Source: Panorpa germanica
Lineage: Eukaryota; Arthropoda; Insecta; Mecoptera; Panorpidae
Length of the DNA: 64,000 bases
Assembly (NCBI GenBank): GCA_963678705.1
Contig: OY783212.1
Coordinates: forward strand, 2,542,001-2,606,000
Direction: 5' to 3'
Shown here piece by piece: positions 36,745-51,000 of the stretch (within the stretch, counting starts at the first letter, position 1; the number at the start of each line of letters is the position of its first letter). A model generated the notes under the pieces. It ran no database searches. It was not told the DNA's origin and saw nothing but the letters and a program-made list of their open reading frames with translations. Made by a program: the position numbers and the translations under genes.

Positions 36745-39050
36745 TTAGAAATCACTCACTTCAGGATCTGTATCAGGATAAGTACATGTGAAAGGATTTC
36801 TAAGCCAAGAACAGAATGATTTATTATCGTGATTATATTTGTATTTTATTTTTGATCCTTTTGTATGATGCCTGTGACCATGCACAGACGCCCCAGATGC
36901 TAAACTCGACGCGACGCTATCGTAACCACTTTCAGCTCTTCGCGATATACCGGAATGCTTTGAAGTTCGAGGTGTCGATTCATGTCCACTATCGTAAGCC
37001 TCAGTCGCCTGAGGTGCTAGCAACGGTGTTAACGTCGGTAAAGAAGGAACCGGCTTTAAAGTAGTAAGTTCCGTTACTAACATTTCAGTACTTAAAGGTT
37101 TTTTTAAATCACTTTCCATACCACTAGCAGGTATTCGCTCTTGTAAATTAGGATCTGATGCACCATCTGGATGTCTTAAAGATGAATAGTTATAACAAAA
37201 GGTGTTTGATTTTGTTTCAATATCTAAGTCGGTTCGTGACATTGATTTTTGACATCCCCTACATAAAGGGCTGCTTGGTCGATAAGCAGGTTCACTGTAT
37301 ATGCTACCAGCTCCATCTGTGTGTCGATAGGGTGGCTCTGAATATATACTAGCTGTATCACATAATCTGTAATGTGGTGTTACTTCTGCCATGGCCAATT
37401 GTGATTGAAATAATTCTCGAAGCTTTGCTAATTGGTCAAATTGTCTTCTAGAGTTTTCATCAAATTCACATTCACTAAAAGTATCGTATATTCCAGTGTT
37501 ATCTGCAAAGCTTGAAATGACTGTGATGTTGTCTTGGCTAAGTGCTCGCAGGGGGTGATCTTTGCTAAGTAACATGTCCATGCTGTGCGCAGTTCCCGCC
37601 ATGCAACGAGCTATATCCTCTTCCGTTACTTGTAAGCAACAGTCCTGCGTGGGCACAGGGGAACCCGATTCATCCATATTCATTGAATCATAAGGAGGCC
37701 CAGCTAGACTTTCCACAGACACTTCTCTGCTACTCAACGGTTGAATTAACGGTAATGCTGGTGGAACTTCTGATGGACCCTCTTCACTATCTTCTTCTTC
37801 TTCTTCCACTGATAACTCTACATCTAATTCCGGTTTACTCAGACTCATTTCACTATTGTCTGCTTCTTGAGCTTCCGATGCTTCGGTGATTGTGTTTGCC
37901 GGTTTGTTAATGCTCTGCAGGCCTGTCCTCACTACCGACTCTTCTACTTGCGTCTTCTTAACCGTTTCTGATAACGGAGTGACTTCTAAAATTTCATCAG
38001 GTTCACATGTTTTAAACTGAGTCATTTCTCTGTAAGGTTGTTGCGTCCGCGCGGGTGATGTTTTTCCTCGTCCTTGCAGCTGAGTACTTTGATTTTCGAC
38101 CCACTGCCGTATCATAGATTTCTTGTGACTGTCCATAAATCCATATCCGGTTTGTTGTGAAGCAGTTGCACCAGTTGCACCGGCTTGCATAGGACCGTCG
38201 ATCCATGTTTCGCGTTGTTTAATGTGATTGGCTTCCTTCAGGAAATGCCTAGCTTCCGCAACCCGCGACTTCGAAACTCTTGGACCATCGATCCATTGCT
38301 CGTCGCTGGCAGAGGGAGCAGCGCTTCGAATGCTTGCGTTCTGGGATCTTGCAGGAGATGCCGGTTCTCCCACCGCAGCTCGAATTAACGGTCGTTTAAC
38401 GGGTGATCCCTTAGGCGTTGTTTTAACTGCACTCGGTGATGACTTTACAACGGAATCACATTTTGTGTCAGTTTTTTGTTCTAACTTCGTTGAAGCTGGT
38501 TTCGGTAAACGGGATGGCCGAATTTCCGCGGCAGATCCTCGTAAAGCTTTACCCATAGCACATCTATTATCGCCCGAATTTAAACTGGGAAGATATACTG
38601 GGGGGTGCTCTCCGTCAGTAGCCTCATCAGCAGGTCCTACGTAAATGACTGTATCAGCAGAGAGGTCGCTACTCGACGGATCCGGTTCAGAACCTGTACG
38701 TTGATCCTCTCCACCGGATCCACCAGCAGCCCCGGAAGCACCTGTTGCCATAGGAAATCGAATCTTACGTCGACGCATGCGGTGAACCCGAGATGCTACC
38801 TGCACTGTGGTTAGAGCATCGGTGTAGTTCTGGGAGCCTGATACGTGGGCAACTACTGTAACGTGACAGGTAAGTGGAGCGAGGCAGTCTCGTAGTAGCG
38901 GTGTTAGTGGATGATCTCGATGTGGGGGATGACGTTGTCCACTGAGAATTGCAAGGAGAACGTTTCCAACCCCAGACAGTGGCATACCACCTCCACGACC
39001 TCCGCAACCGCCGAGATCGATGAGATGCAGTCTGCTGCGGCCGCCAGCCA
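36745..39050 (-). CDS. KIF26: KIF26-type kinesin, terminal exon (end of motor domain and tail)
   Basis: This exon encodes 767 residues plus stop. Residues 1-95 finish the motor domain (switch II region [13 protein letters not shown], then [14 protein letters not shown] and VHRMRRRK). The tail is low-complexity and probably disordered, but keeps KIF26 blocks: QWIDGP at 252-257 and TWIDGP at 283-287 flanking a basic helix, and [20 protein letters not shown] at 302-321. It also has an acidic run near 416-425, two SIYSEP repeats near 568 and 583, and [13 protein letters not shown] near 708. The C-terminus is a basic stretch followed by [19 protein letters not shown]. The acceptor is TTTTCAG before 39050. 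Confidence 0.93.
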
Positions 39051-42000
39051 CTGAAAATAAAGTACAATTCTTGAATATCTTGACTATAGCTCATAAAATT
39101 GTTAAATATAAATTAGCATAACAAAAAATAAACAACTGAAACTAAAAGAGAATGAGTTTAACAGTGTGTTATGGGAATACCAGCAAAGTATTAGTAATTG
39201 CATTTAATTACATTTTGCGATCTGGCAGAAGCAAGTTGTACTTTTAATACATTTTAATGCTTGAAAACTGTTATAGAATTACAAGTACCAATAACTATAT
39301 CTTAAACACATTAAATAATTTTCATTTATTAAGTTTTAAGTTTTAAGTATTTTCAAGTTGTTCAACAACAAAGAAAATAGAACACAGTAAAAATATTAAA
39401 TAGCGTGAAAGCAATACTAGAATGAAAAACACAAAAAAGTAAGAAAACATGAATTCAATATGGTCTTCGACTTGAAGCTACATTGCTACGGTGCTACGAA
39501 GCTTACGTAGAAGAGCTACGAAGTGTAGACCCTGTTCGTAGATTTACAATTGTTCTTAATACTATTTTAGATGAGGCCATTGTTTAAAATACCACTAGTA
39601 AAGTTTCAGGAAGCAATCGCACACTCAGTGAGCGAGAGTCGAGAACGGCGAGTTGAAGATGAAATAAAATAACAGTTATATTGTATTAAAAATAACAAAG
39701 AAAGAGAGGAGGAGCATAACGTCTTGCTTGAAATATAATAAGATTACTTTATTGTAAAAGGGAATTTATAAATACCATAAATGTTGTATAAGAAATATTC
39801 ATTAGTTTGCATTAGAACTCTTAAACAGGTTTTGCTCCCTTAAAGGGAGAATTATTTGTACGAATACAATAGGGCGAGTTACCTGGTTATAGGTTGCTGA
39901 AGTAGATGTCTGATATTTTGTTCAATTTAATAAAAGTATTTCCTTCGAAATGTAACAAGTTAATTCCAGAAGCATACGGAGTGGGAACGAAAGGGGGAGG
40001 CGCTCTGCCCTAGTCCTCAGCCCAACATAAGCCCCAATTTACATTGTATGAGACTTAAAGAGAAAGGTCATTCCAGGTGGACTGGACGTCAATTGTGATT
40101 ATATGCATTTGCTTTCGCGTGGATCTAAAAAAAAGTCCGGCAAAAATGTCCTAAATATATTTATCTGGTCCTGATAAGGCATGCGTTGTTAGCGTCTAAC
40201 AATGACCTCGTCAAAAATGTCGCGGTCGGACGGATTTCATGACTACCAGATCGGGTCCTTATATGACATTTCATCGAGTCAGCCTTATAAGCGCATGACT
40301 AGAACCCTGTCGGGCTAGTCCTGATAGTCCGCCCGAGGCAGCAGATCATTGCGAGGCCCCGGGCGACAGAACTTTGTGAGGCCCCGGGGTGGCAGATCTT
40401 TGCGAGGCCCCGGGGTGACAGATCTTTGCGAGGCTCCGGGGCGGCAGATTTTTGCGAGGCACTTGTTATTTGTATAATTTATGTAAATTGAAGTATCTTT
40501 GATGATAATTGACGAGAAATAAAATTTTATATTGGAAATTAATTGAATTTTTATAAAAGTTATAAGTACAAAGACGACAAATATTAATGATGATAAACTA
40601 AGGTACATGAATGCCTTAAAAGATATACGCACTGATTTTAGTGGGATTTCTAAAGAGCGAGGCGCGAGATTCAAATACATATATAGTAATGAATTTTTCT
40701 ACTTGAGTTGTTGCGCAAGAAAGCGAGGCCCCGGGCGGTTGCCGTACCGGTTGCAAAAAAGGGTCGAATTTTTGGAAAAAGAAGTAAAGAAATAGAAATG
40801 ACCTTACAGGCTCATTACATTGTAAAATAAATTTTTCTCATATGTGATGATATTTGTAAAGAATATTAAATAAAATTAAATTTACCTCCCCCCTTCCCCG
40901 CCAAGCTGTATTGATAAACGTGCAAGGTGAATAAAAGAGCTGGTTCTGGTGCCCCATGTGTTGACGTTCTACAAGCCAACGCGGCGTCCAAAAACAAAGC
41001 AGCCCTTTCTGCTGTTGGTGCCCGAAGTTCAGTGGGACCCCCCAGCAGGTCTTCTCTTAAGTAGACTCCTGGAGATTCATCGGATTCTAAAAAAAATATT
41101 ATATATTTTTAAATTCAGAAATTCTACAGGTGCATGAAAGTATAGCAGATTAGTAATAAATATGCGCCTGATTTGCAAGCAACCAGCCTATCGCAAATGA
41201 TCATCGATATAATATGAAACTTTATGGCCTTGTGTCCTATTTATTCATTTCTATAAAAGTGTACTATATATTGATAAAGTGGGTTACTAGAACCTCTCAC
41301 CTCAATTACTTTTTTAATAACTCCTTATATGGTAGGAGATATTAACAATTAAAAAAGTCATTTTTTCTCATTAATTATTAAAGCGATTCAACCTTGTACA
41401 ACATTCCAAATGCATGTGACCTCACAACCGCTAGTTGCTATCTCTTTTATACAACAGAGCGTAAAAGAGATATATTCTTGACAGAACTCTGACAAGTTTA
41501 CAGGTTACCAACATTACAGCTCATAAATCTCTGCTATATGTATTTATATATCAAAATATCAAATATTATTTACAGCTATTTCAAGGAACAATAAAATTTC
41601 AATATTATGTCTGCCGTAACATAAAAATTTATTATTCTTTGACTTGATTTGATTATTTCGACTACTAACAACTACAAAACATTACCACAGCACTGACCTA
41701 CTCAACAAATAACTGACGTATAAAATGCATTTAACGTCATACAAATGGCCGACATCTCTAGCGCTAAATTACAATTCAAATTTTTAATTGCTATATCTCC
41801 GCCAACATATAGATATTCAATAAAATAGACACGCCAATACACATTTATCAACATTAATTTCAATCAACAATTGAAAAATCGACCACTAAAAAATGAGGAC
41901 ACAAGTCCATTATAATAGAACAGAAATATAATATAAAATAGTCGTAGTTCTAAACAAATGATTCTAAACACTAGACAAAGTTTGGGAAGCACTGATACGT

Positions 42001-45000
42001 AGCCTTAAATCGAAATTACTGGCTATCAATAAACCGGTAGACGCATACATAACTGAGTAAGACAGCTCCGAATATTGCATGGCACTAAAACTAGGAGAAC
42101 ATAGGCCCTGGCCGTGAACCCTACCCTAGTCGTATGCCTGGATAGCGCAGCAATGTATTAAACCTCAAATGCAGTCTACCCGTCTATTGTGTAGAAAGGA
42201 TTGAGGGTATTCCAGGAGTACAGAATCTAATGCACGTCTACCAACTGCCAACTGACATGACGTGAAACAAAACAATTCAATAGGTCTTTGAAAGACTACT
42301 TCTACAATATATCAAGATTGGTCGGTTAATCACAAAACGTCAGAGAAAGGATGCACGCTAAAAATGTTGCGTTATGATACCAACACATGCGACCGAAACC
42401 TCGGAAGTAAAATCGTATAGGAAACTTACATTTGGAACTGGTGGAAGTATGTTAAAGTTTTAATTAGTACGTTAACACTTAATATAATAAATAGTGGTGC
42501 AACTGTTTTAGAGATAAAAAAATCTTTCGTTCGATTAGAATGGCTATTAGGATAGATTGAAGATGCATTGTCTGCAGATACATAAGGTTTGCTGTTACTG
42601 GTGACATCTGTGTTTTGAAAACACAATCGCATTTTATGACTCAATTTGAATATTGAAATGACTTAAACAAGAAACGGAGAATGAGGTTTTTCTTTTGAAT
42701 AGCAAGTACCTCATCCACCACAAAAAACAAATAACAATAAAAGAATACATAATGACGAAAAGAGCGATACTTCTCGCGTGCACATATTGTACCATCTGAA
42801 TTCCAATTGTTTGTAAATCTGATTGAGATTTTAAATTCTATGTTTAAAATTATATTTAGCGAATCTTTAATTCAATTGAAACTGAAACTATAAAAGACGT
42901 TGTCTAATGTATTGCGTTTGTGTAGTCGAGTGGAACGATTTATAGCTAAGTAAGTAACAACTTTTGTCGAATGTTGTACATACATAAATTACGTCACACG
43001 ATTTTTATGGTTTTTTAATCCCGCGTCCCCAATGTTAACGATATTGTGCTCTAAGACTACTAGAACAATCCTGGTGCTACTCTGGCTTCAGTCTTATCTT
43101 AACATAAACAACTCTGGAATGCACATTGATCTGCTCTGCCTGAGATAGTGACGTAATCTAAACCTTAGACACTTTTGCATCTGGCCCAAGCACTGCGAGA
43201 TGGCATTCATTAAATATCAGTAGATGGAGTAACATATGTGTATACAGTTCTTATATTTGTTAATAAATACTATTCTACCAACATTATGTTCGGCTTATGA
43301 TTTGTAATTAGTAAATCCTAAAACCAAAGAAAACATTTTTGTCATGAAGTCTCTTTTGTCGGTGTGCCAAACATGAAACTTGAATTTGGGCTGTTTAAAT
43401 AGAGATATTTTACGAGTCCATAGAAGTACAAATACACTTGTAGCAAATACCCGTGCAGTTAGTTTTTTAGCATAGAACCATTTACGACAAAAAGACTTCG
43501 TTTTACAGGCACACAAAGATATTCACCTCACTGTTGTGAGGCGATTGTGTTGTGCTCGAGAAAAGGAACATAGAAACAGGTTGTTCTTGTTCACTGCTAG
43601 TAGAAGTGTCAATGTTGGGAACGAAACGATTGGGAACGAACGGGAGTACACCAGCACTAGGATATAGTAACAGTGTGATTCTGAAAGTATAGGATTCGAA
43701 AAATATTGCTTACAATAAATATAGTATGTATGTAATACAGGATCGTATTAAGGATATGTAGCCCACTAACTTTTGATTCCTTTAATTGTTAATATCTCTT
43801 AAAATAGTTGGGCATTTGAGGTCCTGTAGCTAACTTTATCAATATTTAGTACAGTTTTATAGAAAATTAAATGGTCCACAACCCTAATCACGATTGATTA
43901 TGAATCTTCATCTATTTTTGTGTCTGATCGCAAACCTGAAATACGGTTAATTCGATTACACAGTTGTGCAGCATCTATTAGCAGTATATTAGCAATATGA
44001 ATTTCTTCTTCAATCTATATAAATAAAAATTACATGCTGTTCGTTGGTAAGCGCATTAACTTGAGAACGGCTGGTCCGATTAGGCTAATTTTTAGGCTAA
44101 TCTGTACGTAATAGTCTGAATAAGGTTTTTACGGAAAGAAAAATAGGGAAATTGTCAAGGAAAATTGGAAAATTCTTGAAACACAGAAAGTATTTTTTTT
44201 TATTGGACTTTTGCTACTGTGTGCTCAAATGTCATTTGACAGCTGATTATCAAATTATGAATCAAGATTAGGGACGAAAAATTAATTCAGTTGTTTATTT
44301 TCAGTTGAATTGTGAAAAAAAATATAGAAATTTGGCCAGGACAACGTCTGTCGGGTCAGCTAGTTATAAATATGATGAAAAACTATAAAATTGATAAGAG
44401 ATTGTCGGTGATAAAACCACTGTCAGAAATAAGTTGTTGTTAGATTAAAAAAATGATTCCTGCCTTCAAGAAACACACATTAACTATTCCGTAATTTGTT
44501 GTTGTTCTAACAGTAGGAAACAGCTCTCTACAGAATAGTGAATACGCCCTAGTACTCATATTGAAATCGAGAGGTATAACAGGCAGAGGAACTGTTCCGG
44601 AGAATACGAATGTATGTTGTATGGCTGTGTGTGTTTGTATATAAGGGAAAGAGGAAGGTTCAGTACACGTTGATATTTATGAAACCATTTACGGGTATAT
44701 ACGATGTGATTCTTATTTTATTAGATTCAAGATTTTCATAACTTTACTTAAAAGTTGGAAATAGTAACGAATTTATTTTGATATTTTTGAAAGAGACATA
44801 TCATACAAAGTATATATGAGGCATCCAGATGCAAAGGAATGTAAGTGACAAAGTAATTCTTCAGAAAACGAGTTTAAAGTGAATTGAAAATTGTACAGGC
44901 AATTTCGTTCAGTAGGTTTTAAAATTAAGGCTATATAGTAAAATCTGTACAAGTTTTCGCTTACATCTCTGTGCCACTAAATAGTTTAGTACATCTTCTA

Positions 45001-48000
45001 CCGTTTGTGCTGATTATTTCAAATTTTCAAAAATTTTCACTTACATTTCTTTGCTTCTTCTCTTTCATATATAGTATAGAATACATTTGTATCATTTTGA
45101 AATTTCTGACTTAAAATGCTTTATAAAAATAGTAATAGCAAAAACGTTGCAGGAATGCATAAAGTACTGACCCTAGAAACATTTCACTAAATACAAAACA
45201 TAGATATAATATTACGTTCGTATAATACGAGGCGTGTTTTTTAAGTAAGTACCGTTTTGGAATTAAAAAAAGACGTGCAAAGATATCGCAATAATTTTAT
45301 TTTTACATGAAAGCCTGTACCTTAATCTACTTTTCTACAGCCATTACAGTCTGATTCTTCATTGTATACGTTGTTTACTGAGTGTTTAAGATGCTTCCGA
45401 CAATCGTGAGTCCCGCCGAGTGTAAAGTACGGGCTGTTATACGATTTCTTAGTGCTAAAGGCATAAAATTGATCGATATTCATCGTGAGATCTGTGAAGT
45501 TTACGGACAAAACATTATGAGTGATGGAATGGTAAGGAAATGGGTGAGAGCATTTAAAGATGGCCGCACAAATGTGCATGATGAAAAAAGTCAAAACAGT
45601 TGTGATACAGTGGTTAACAAGTCAGGCGGCAGAATTTTATGAGGAGGGTATTCAAAAACTGGTGCCACGTTATGACAAGTGCCTCAATATTCACGGAAAT
45701 TATGTAGAAAAGTAGATTAAGGTACAGGCTTTCATGTAAAAATAAAATTATTGCGATATCTTTGCACGTCTTTTTTTAATTCCAAAACGGTACTCACTTA
45801 AAAAACACGCCTCGTATTTTACTTAAGTGAAATCTAGTAGGAGTTAACTTAAAAATGGAAGCATCTTTAAGTATGTCCACTGCTCGCATCAATGGCATAG
45901 GCCTTATTGAATAAGATGTAGAACAGAAGGAGGACGTATGCAGCGACAGTTATGAATTTTAGTATTATCTGTATTGTTTAGTCATACAAATGTGTTATCG
46001 CTGGCTTTATCCGACAACTCTTATAATGCATGACGATCTCAGTTCTCTTCACAGTATACCTGTAGCTGTCACTGCATAAGCCTTCCCTCTCGCTTCACTT
46101 CTTTTTAAGGACTTCTCATGAAGTTTTATGATTTTAGAAATGGTCATGGAATAATGGGATGCATAGGTCTCAAAACTTTATTTATTAGAAAACATTGTTT
46201 ATGTAACAAGTAACTATTGTTACGTTAAATAAACTTAAAATATACGTAAACTGTGTTGAATGTTGTTTAATGTTATAAAGAACTAGCGCTAGCGGCGGTC
46301 TGTGCCCGGAAGTATTATTTGCCAAGAAGCAACAATCAGAAAACTCCCTCCTTCTGAGTTCGTCCAGTTCATCACACATCGTCAGTCCGATCAATCAGAT
46401 CTTCAATATGTTTTATTAGATTCAGATAGATACTCTATCCGCTTATCGTATGTGTAAACCAAATCTGAAAGGTGTATCTGAGTCTCAAAGTATGAGTAAA
46501 CCATTCTATCAGATATCATATCGAATTTGCATCCTATCTGATCGTCCAAAAGGTTATACTCATAGAATCGCGGCTTTAAACATTCCCTTAACTTCATCAC
46601 AGCATTACTCGTAAATATCGGAAGAGCGCACAACAAATGTTCCCCCTAGGAATGATTTAGCTCCGCGGCGCCATCTGGTTTCTACAAAACAGATGAACTA
46701 TATTTTACAATTTATATTTAAAACCTGGAATTATTTTTCAATGTCAGTCTTCAGTTTTATTATTTAAAAAATTTAAATTCCGCTCATTTTTAAAAATACG
46801 CAATAAAATAAGTCATAAATTTTCAAAATAAATAAAAAGAACTATTCTGACATAGGTATTTGAACGTAGACACGTAGAACCCATCCATACCATATATTAC
46901 CCTCTACGGTGTTCGTTCTACGACATCCACGCGCTACGCGCTACGGGCTACGGGCTACGGGCTACGGCAGGCGGTGTGGTTTAATATGTTTATATGATGC
47001 AAGGAATACATTTTAACATATTCAAATTCTACTTAGTCCTTCTGCAGATGGTTATTTAAGGGAGAGAAAGTATAGGGACAATGGCGAGGGCTTAGAGGTA
47101 AGTGTTTTGAAAGAAGGGGCCGTTTCATACAGCCCCCAAGGGTGCTACTAAGCCTACAAAGAGTGGTTTGTGCTTTCCAATATTCAAAGTATAAAACAAA
47201 ACAAAGATTTAAACCCATTCTGGTTTTGAAGAGCTATTTCATTTTTTAGTAAATGGAAATAGGATCATGCTGTCACAAAAAGGTATACAGCGTGACCGCG
47301 ATTGCGTTTTGAACGGTACCTTATTAATTCTAAATGAAACTCAGATTCTTATGGTAATTGAGCAAGTTTCAGTTAGTTGAATCATTTCGAATCATTTTTG
47401 ATATGATCTAAGGATGTTCTCAATGAACAAAATGATTCAGATGTTGTGTTGTATCTGCGTAGCACGAGTGGAAATAAGTAAGTTATATGTAAGTAAGCAA
47501 AACCTTTTGTCTAAGTTCGTACAAGAAAATTTATTATACATACAAAACTTTATGAATGTACAAACAAATACTTCATGAGGAAAAATTCATTTACGTAAAT
47601 ACAAATTCAAATATGTTTGTTTATTAATAAAATATCCATCTTCTTATTTCCAATTTAATAGCGAGACGGTCAATCATTTATTGTTCTTTTTTATTATTGT
47701 GCAAAAATATTATAATTTTATTTATTGTGCAAAAAATATCTCTCTATTCTCAGATAATTTTAATAGAAAGTATACCGATTTGTTTTTCATTAAATATAGA
47801 AAACGGGTGTAACTATACGTAAGATTTATATATTGCTTCTCATTCACTCTCATTGTTTTAAATGCAAATAATTCGAATTTTATTTATTTTTCTTTACAGT
47901 CCGAGACGCCTAATCAACTTCAAATTTTCAAAGATAATTTATGCTTTATAATTATATTATTTATATATATTTTATTATAATATTGATAAGGTAGTTCCAC

Positions 48001-51000
48001 TGCAATGCTTTTAGGATCGATACTAAAACTTGGTGATTAGGTTACTATCGCAAATAGCTTTGTGTTAAATAAAAAAGAACCGTTCATAAAGTCTCTCATT
48101 TGAAACATTTTATTGATGCTATTTATTTTTCAGATTGTCTTCCAAAGAAACTTTAAGTCACCTTGTTCAACTCAAGAGCCAATGTACCATACTTTGCTCT
48201 CTACAGAATTAATTGTTTTCCAAATCGTGAATTTTGATTGCAATCATTTAAAACTTCTTCTCTCTAGTTTCAGTATTTGTTGTATACATTTAAAAGAATT
48301 GAATTGTGTTTTGCAATTAATTAAGTGGGGTAGGGTGGGGTTTCCCTCTTCCTAACGACATCTATTTATAAAATGGTAGAGCTACGTGATTTCTTAAGGT
48401 ATTAGAGGTAAGGAAAGGGGAAAATGAAAGGTGGAATGCTACGTTATTAAAGTAATCTACTCAAAATTAATTAAAAAGATTGCAAGAGGTTAAGTAATTG
48501 TAAAAGAGAAGATTTTTGCATTACTAAATTGCAGCGGAATGGAAATGGGGAAATAAAAGGATTTGTTGAGCATTTTGTATTTTGTATTGAGATTTTATTT
48601 TAAGATCTTGAATCACTTCTTTGGATCCGTAGATATTTTAATTATCATGCTTTTACGAATATCGTTAATTGATTTTATGGAACAAAATGATATTAAGAAG
48701 ACATTAGACAAGATTACCAAGAGAATATTCTATATAGGTTTGAATATTAACCCATTTTACCACCAATATCATTAACTAACAATTGGAAACGTTATGTATA
48801 GTCAAAATCACGATAGATCGGCGGTGACTTATACTTAAAAGAGGTTATAAGAGCGGTATAAATTTATAATACGATAATGAATTTTGTCTTATTCGTTTCT
48901 ATATACATTATAGAAAAATAAATGAGTCAGTGCTTTTTAGTTATATCAGCAGTTTATACTCCACAACTTGTTTTAAATATGAGTCACCGCCGAACTCTCG
49001 TAACTTCAATCATACCAACATCATCATCATTATCATGTCGCAAGAGTCGATGCAGAACCTCCTTTAAGAATGTTTTTCATTCATTCACCATATCCATTTT
49101 CGTTAGGTTTTCATCCAGTTATCTTTAATAATTCGCCTCACTCTTGTACCCACTGGGTTTCGTTATAAATTTTTTTTAAGACGTTCTGATTCTATATTTT
49201 CTTTCCACATGTCCTAATCTTTTGTGAATGTAACATTTGTAATACATCTGTTTTATAGTAGTTTTGTAGTTTGAAAAATACACCTGCTCTGAATTTGGTT
49301 GACTTAGGTTTAGTAAGTGAAACAGTTTTGGATTTTATTTTAACACATTTATATTACACGCACAATTAAATAACAGAATCTGTATCATACAAAAAATGTT
49401 TTTCTCTCTTAATTTTATTTAGTTTGCATTTATTTTGTTGTTTTGGCTGTTGGTGGTTTGTTAGCTGTTTTAAGACTGATTTGAACCGGCAAGAGATCGT
49501 TCAAACCTTGCGATTATGAAACAACAAAAGAACAAATCAAACTGAATATTTAATAACAATAGATAAAGGAATGAACAAATAATCAAAGTAATATAGTTAA
49601 ACTAAAAATTACAAAAATAAGTTAAATGTTAAAATAATGTTAAATTAAGGTTGGATTTTGTTTTACCAACATCATTTATAATTTATAAATACGAGTATGG
49701 GTATTTAAAATATAGAGATTAAATAAGATTTATTGATAAAGTCAATAAGATAAAGGTATATTTGTCTTTATTCTCCAGTGTCCTTTTTCACAATCTCTCA
49801 AATCAGCAAGAGATCGTAATAGTTCTTCCTCAAAGTTTTTATTTTCGAATCTGCAAAGTACCACTAGTGTTTCATTATAACTTTGTATATCAGAATATTT
49901 ATTTACAATTTGCTTAGGCAGATCTAAGCAAGTTCTGTAATGCGTAACAACATTTACTTCTTGCTTTAAGTTCATGATTCAATTTGAGCTAGAACCCGCT
50001 TTGTTACACTAATAATATCTGAATCGGGTAAAAGTACACCTAGATCTATCTTAACTCTATCATGCGCCCTTTTCTCATACTCATTCTGAGAAAAACTTTG
50101 TATATGACTCGTTGTAATAAGACAAGTACTTTCCAGCCCAGCTCATGTTTATGATATAAAACATTTAAGTAAATCTCTGTAAACCTATGATATCGTTGGA
50201 ATTTAATTAAAATGATTTTGTAGTTTAAGTAGAGTTGCTTTCAACATTTTAAGTGAATCCCACGTTTTGTATTAAATACTTTACATAATATGTCAATATA
50301 TTTAGCATTCTAAAACGACTTAAGTCAACTTCCGCGTTTACCCCCCTCCACCGCTAAGCACATAACTCGCGAAGTTAGACCATAAACGAAACAAAACATT
50401 AAACAATTTAAAATTAAAGAAACATAAAACGGAATACTCCTTTCTCTGATAGAAATATGTAACCAGTGTACCGAGGAAACAGTGACGTACGAATCTAGAA
50501 AGAAACCCCTACTTTAATGGAAGGAAGAAATGTACGGTACAGCACTGGAAACACAATGTAAGTACTACCACAAACGGCATTACGATAATTACCAAAATTA
50601 ATTAAAACTAAGCGCGTATAAATCTAATAACGCTGTTGTAATAAAGTTAGGATTTCCTCCTCCCATCACCCGTCCCTCGTCCCGCGTCTCCCGTAACCCG
50701 GAATGGTGAATCTATGTTTTGATAGGAAAGCGAAAGGATGGAAAACTATGTAACGTCTACGTGGTGGATGCAGAGGTTTGTATCAAACGTCTTGAACTAA
50801 GGAGACGCACCCCGATTGATGGCGTAGCACTTGTGCAGAGTGCGTTGAGTGAGTGGGGGAGACGGAGACGGAGACGGGTGTCTGGTGTGGATGCGGCGTA
50901 GAACAACCCTTAATGGTATTTTGAACTTCCTTATCATTAATCGTGATTGTTTTGTAACAATTGTTTACTAGAAATTTGGATATGTAACAATCTTTAAAAG

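Larger units (their letters stand above)
39051..40885 (-). other. Kinesin intron (1.8 kb)
   Basis: This intron has a GTAAAT donor and a TTTTCAG acceptor. It contains the hAT-like repeat at 40330-40750 with its 26-bp tandem array, and a CTACG-rich patch at 39475-39535. The rest is AT-rich and featureless to my eye. Confidence 0.8.

Noticed and set aside
48113..49128. Cluster of plus-strand frames of 68-80 residues
   Set aside because: No motifs, AT-rich bias; the part near 49.0-49.2 kb reads better as a minus-strand LINE remnant.
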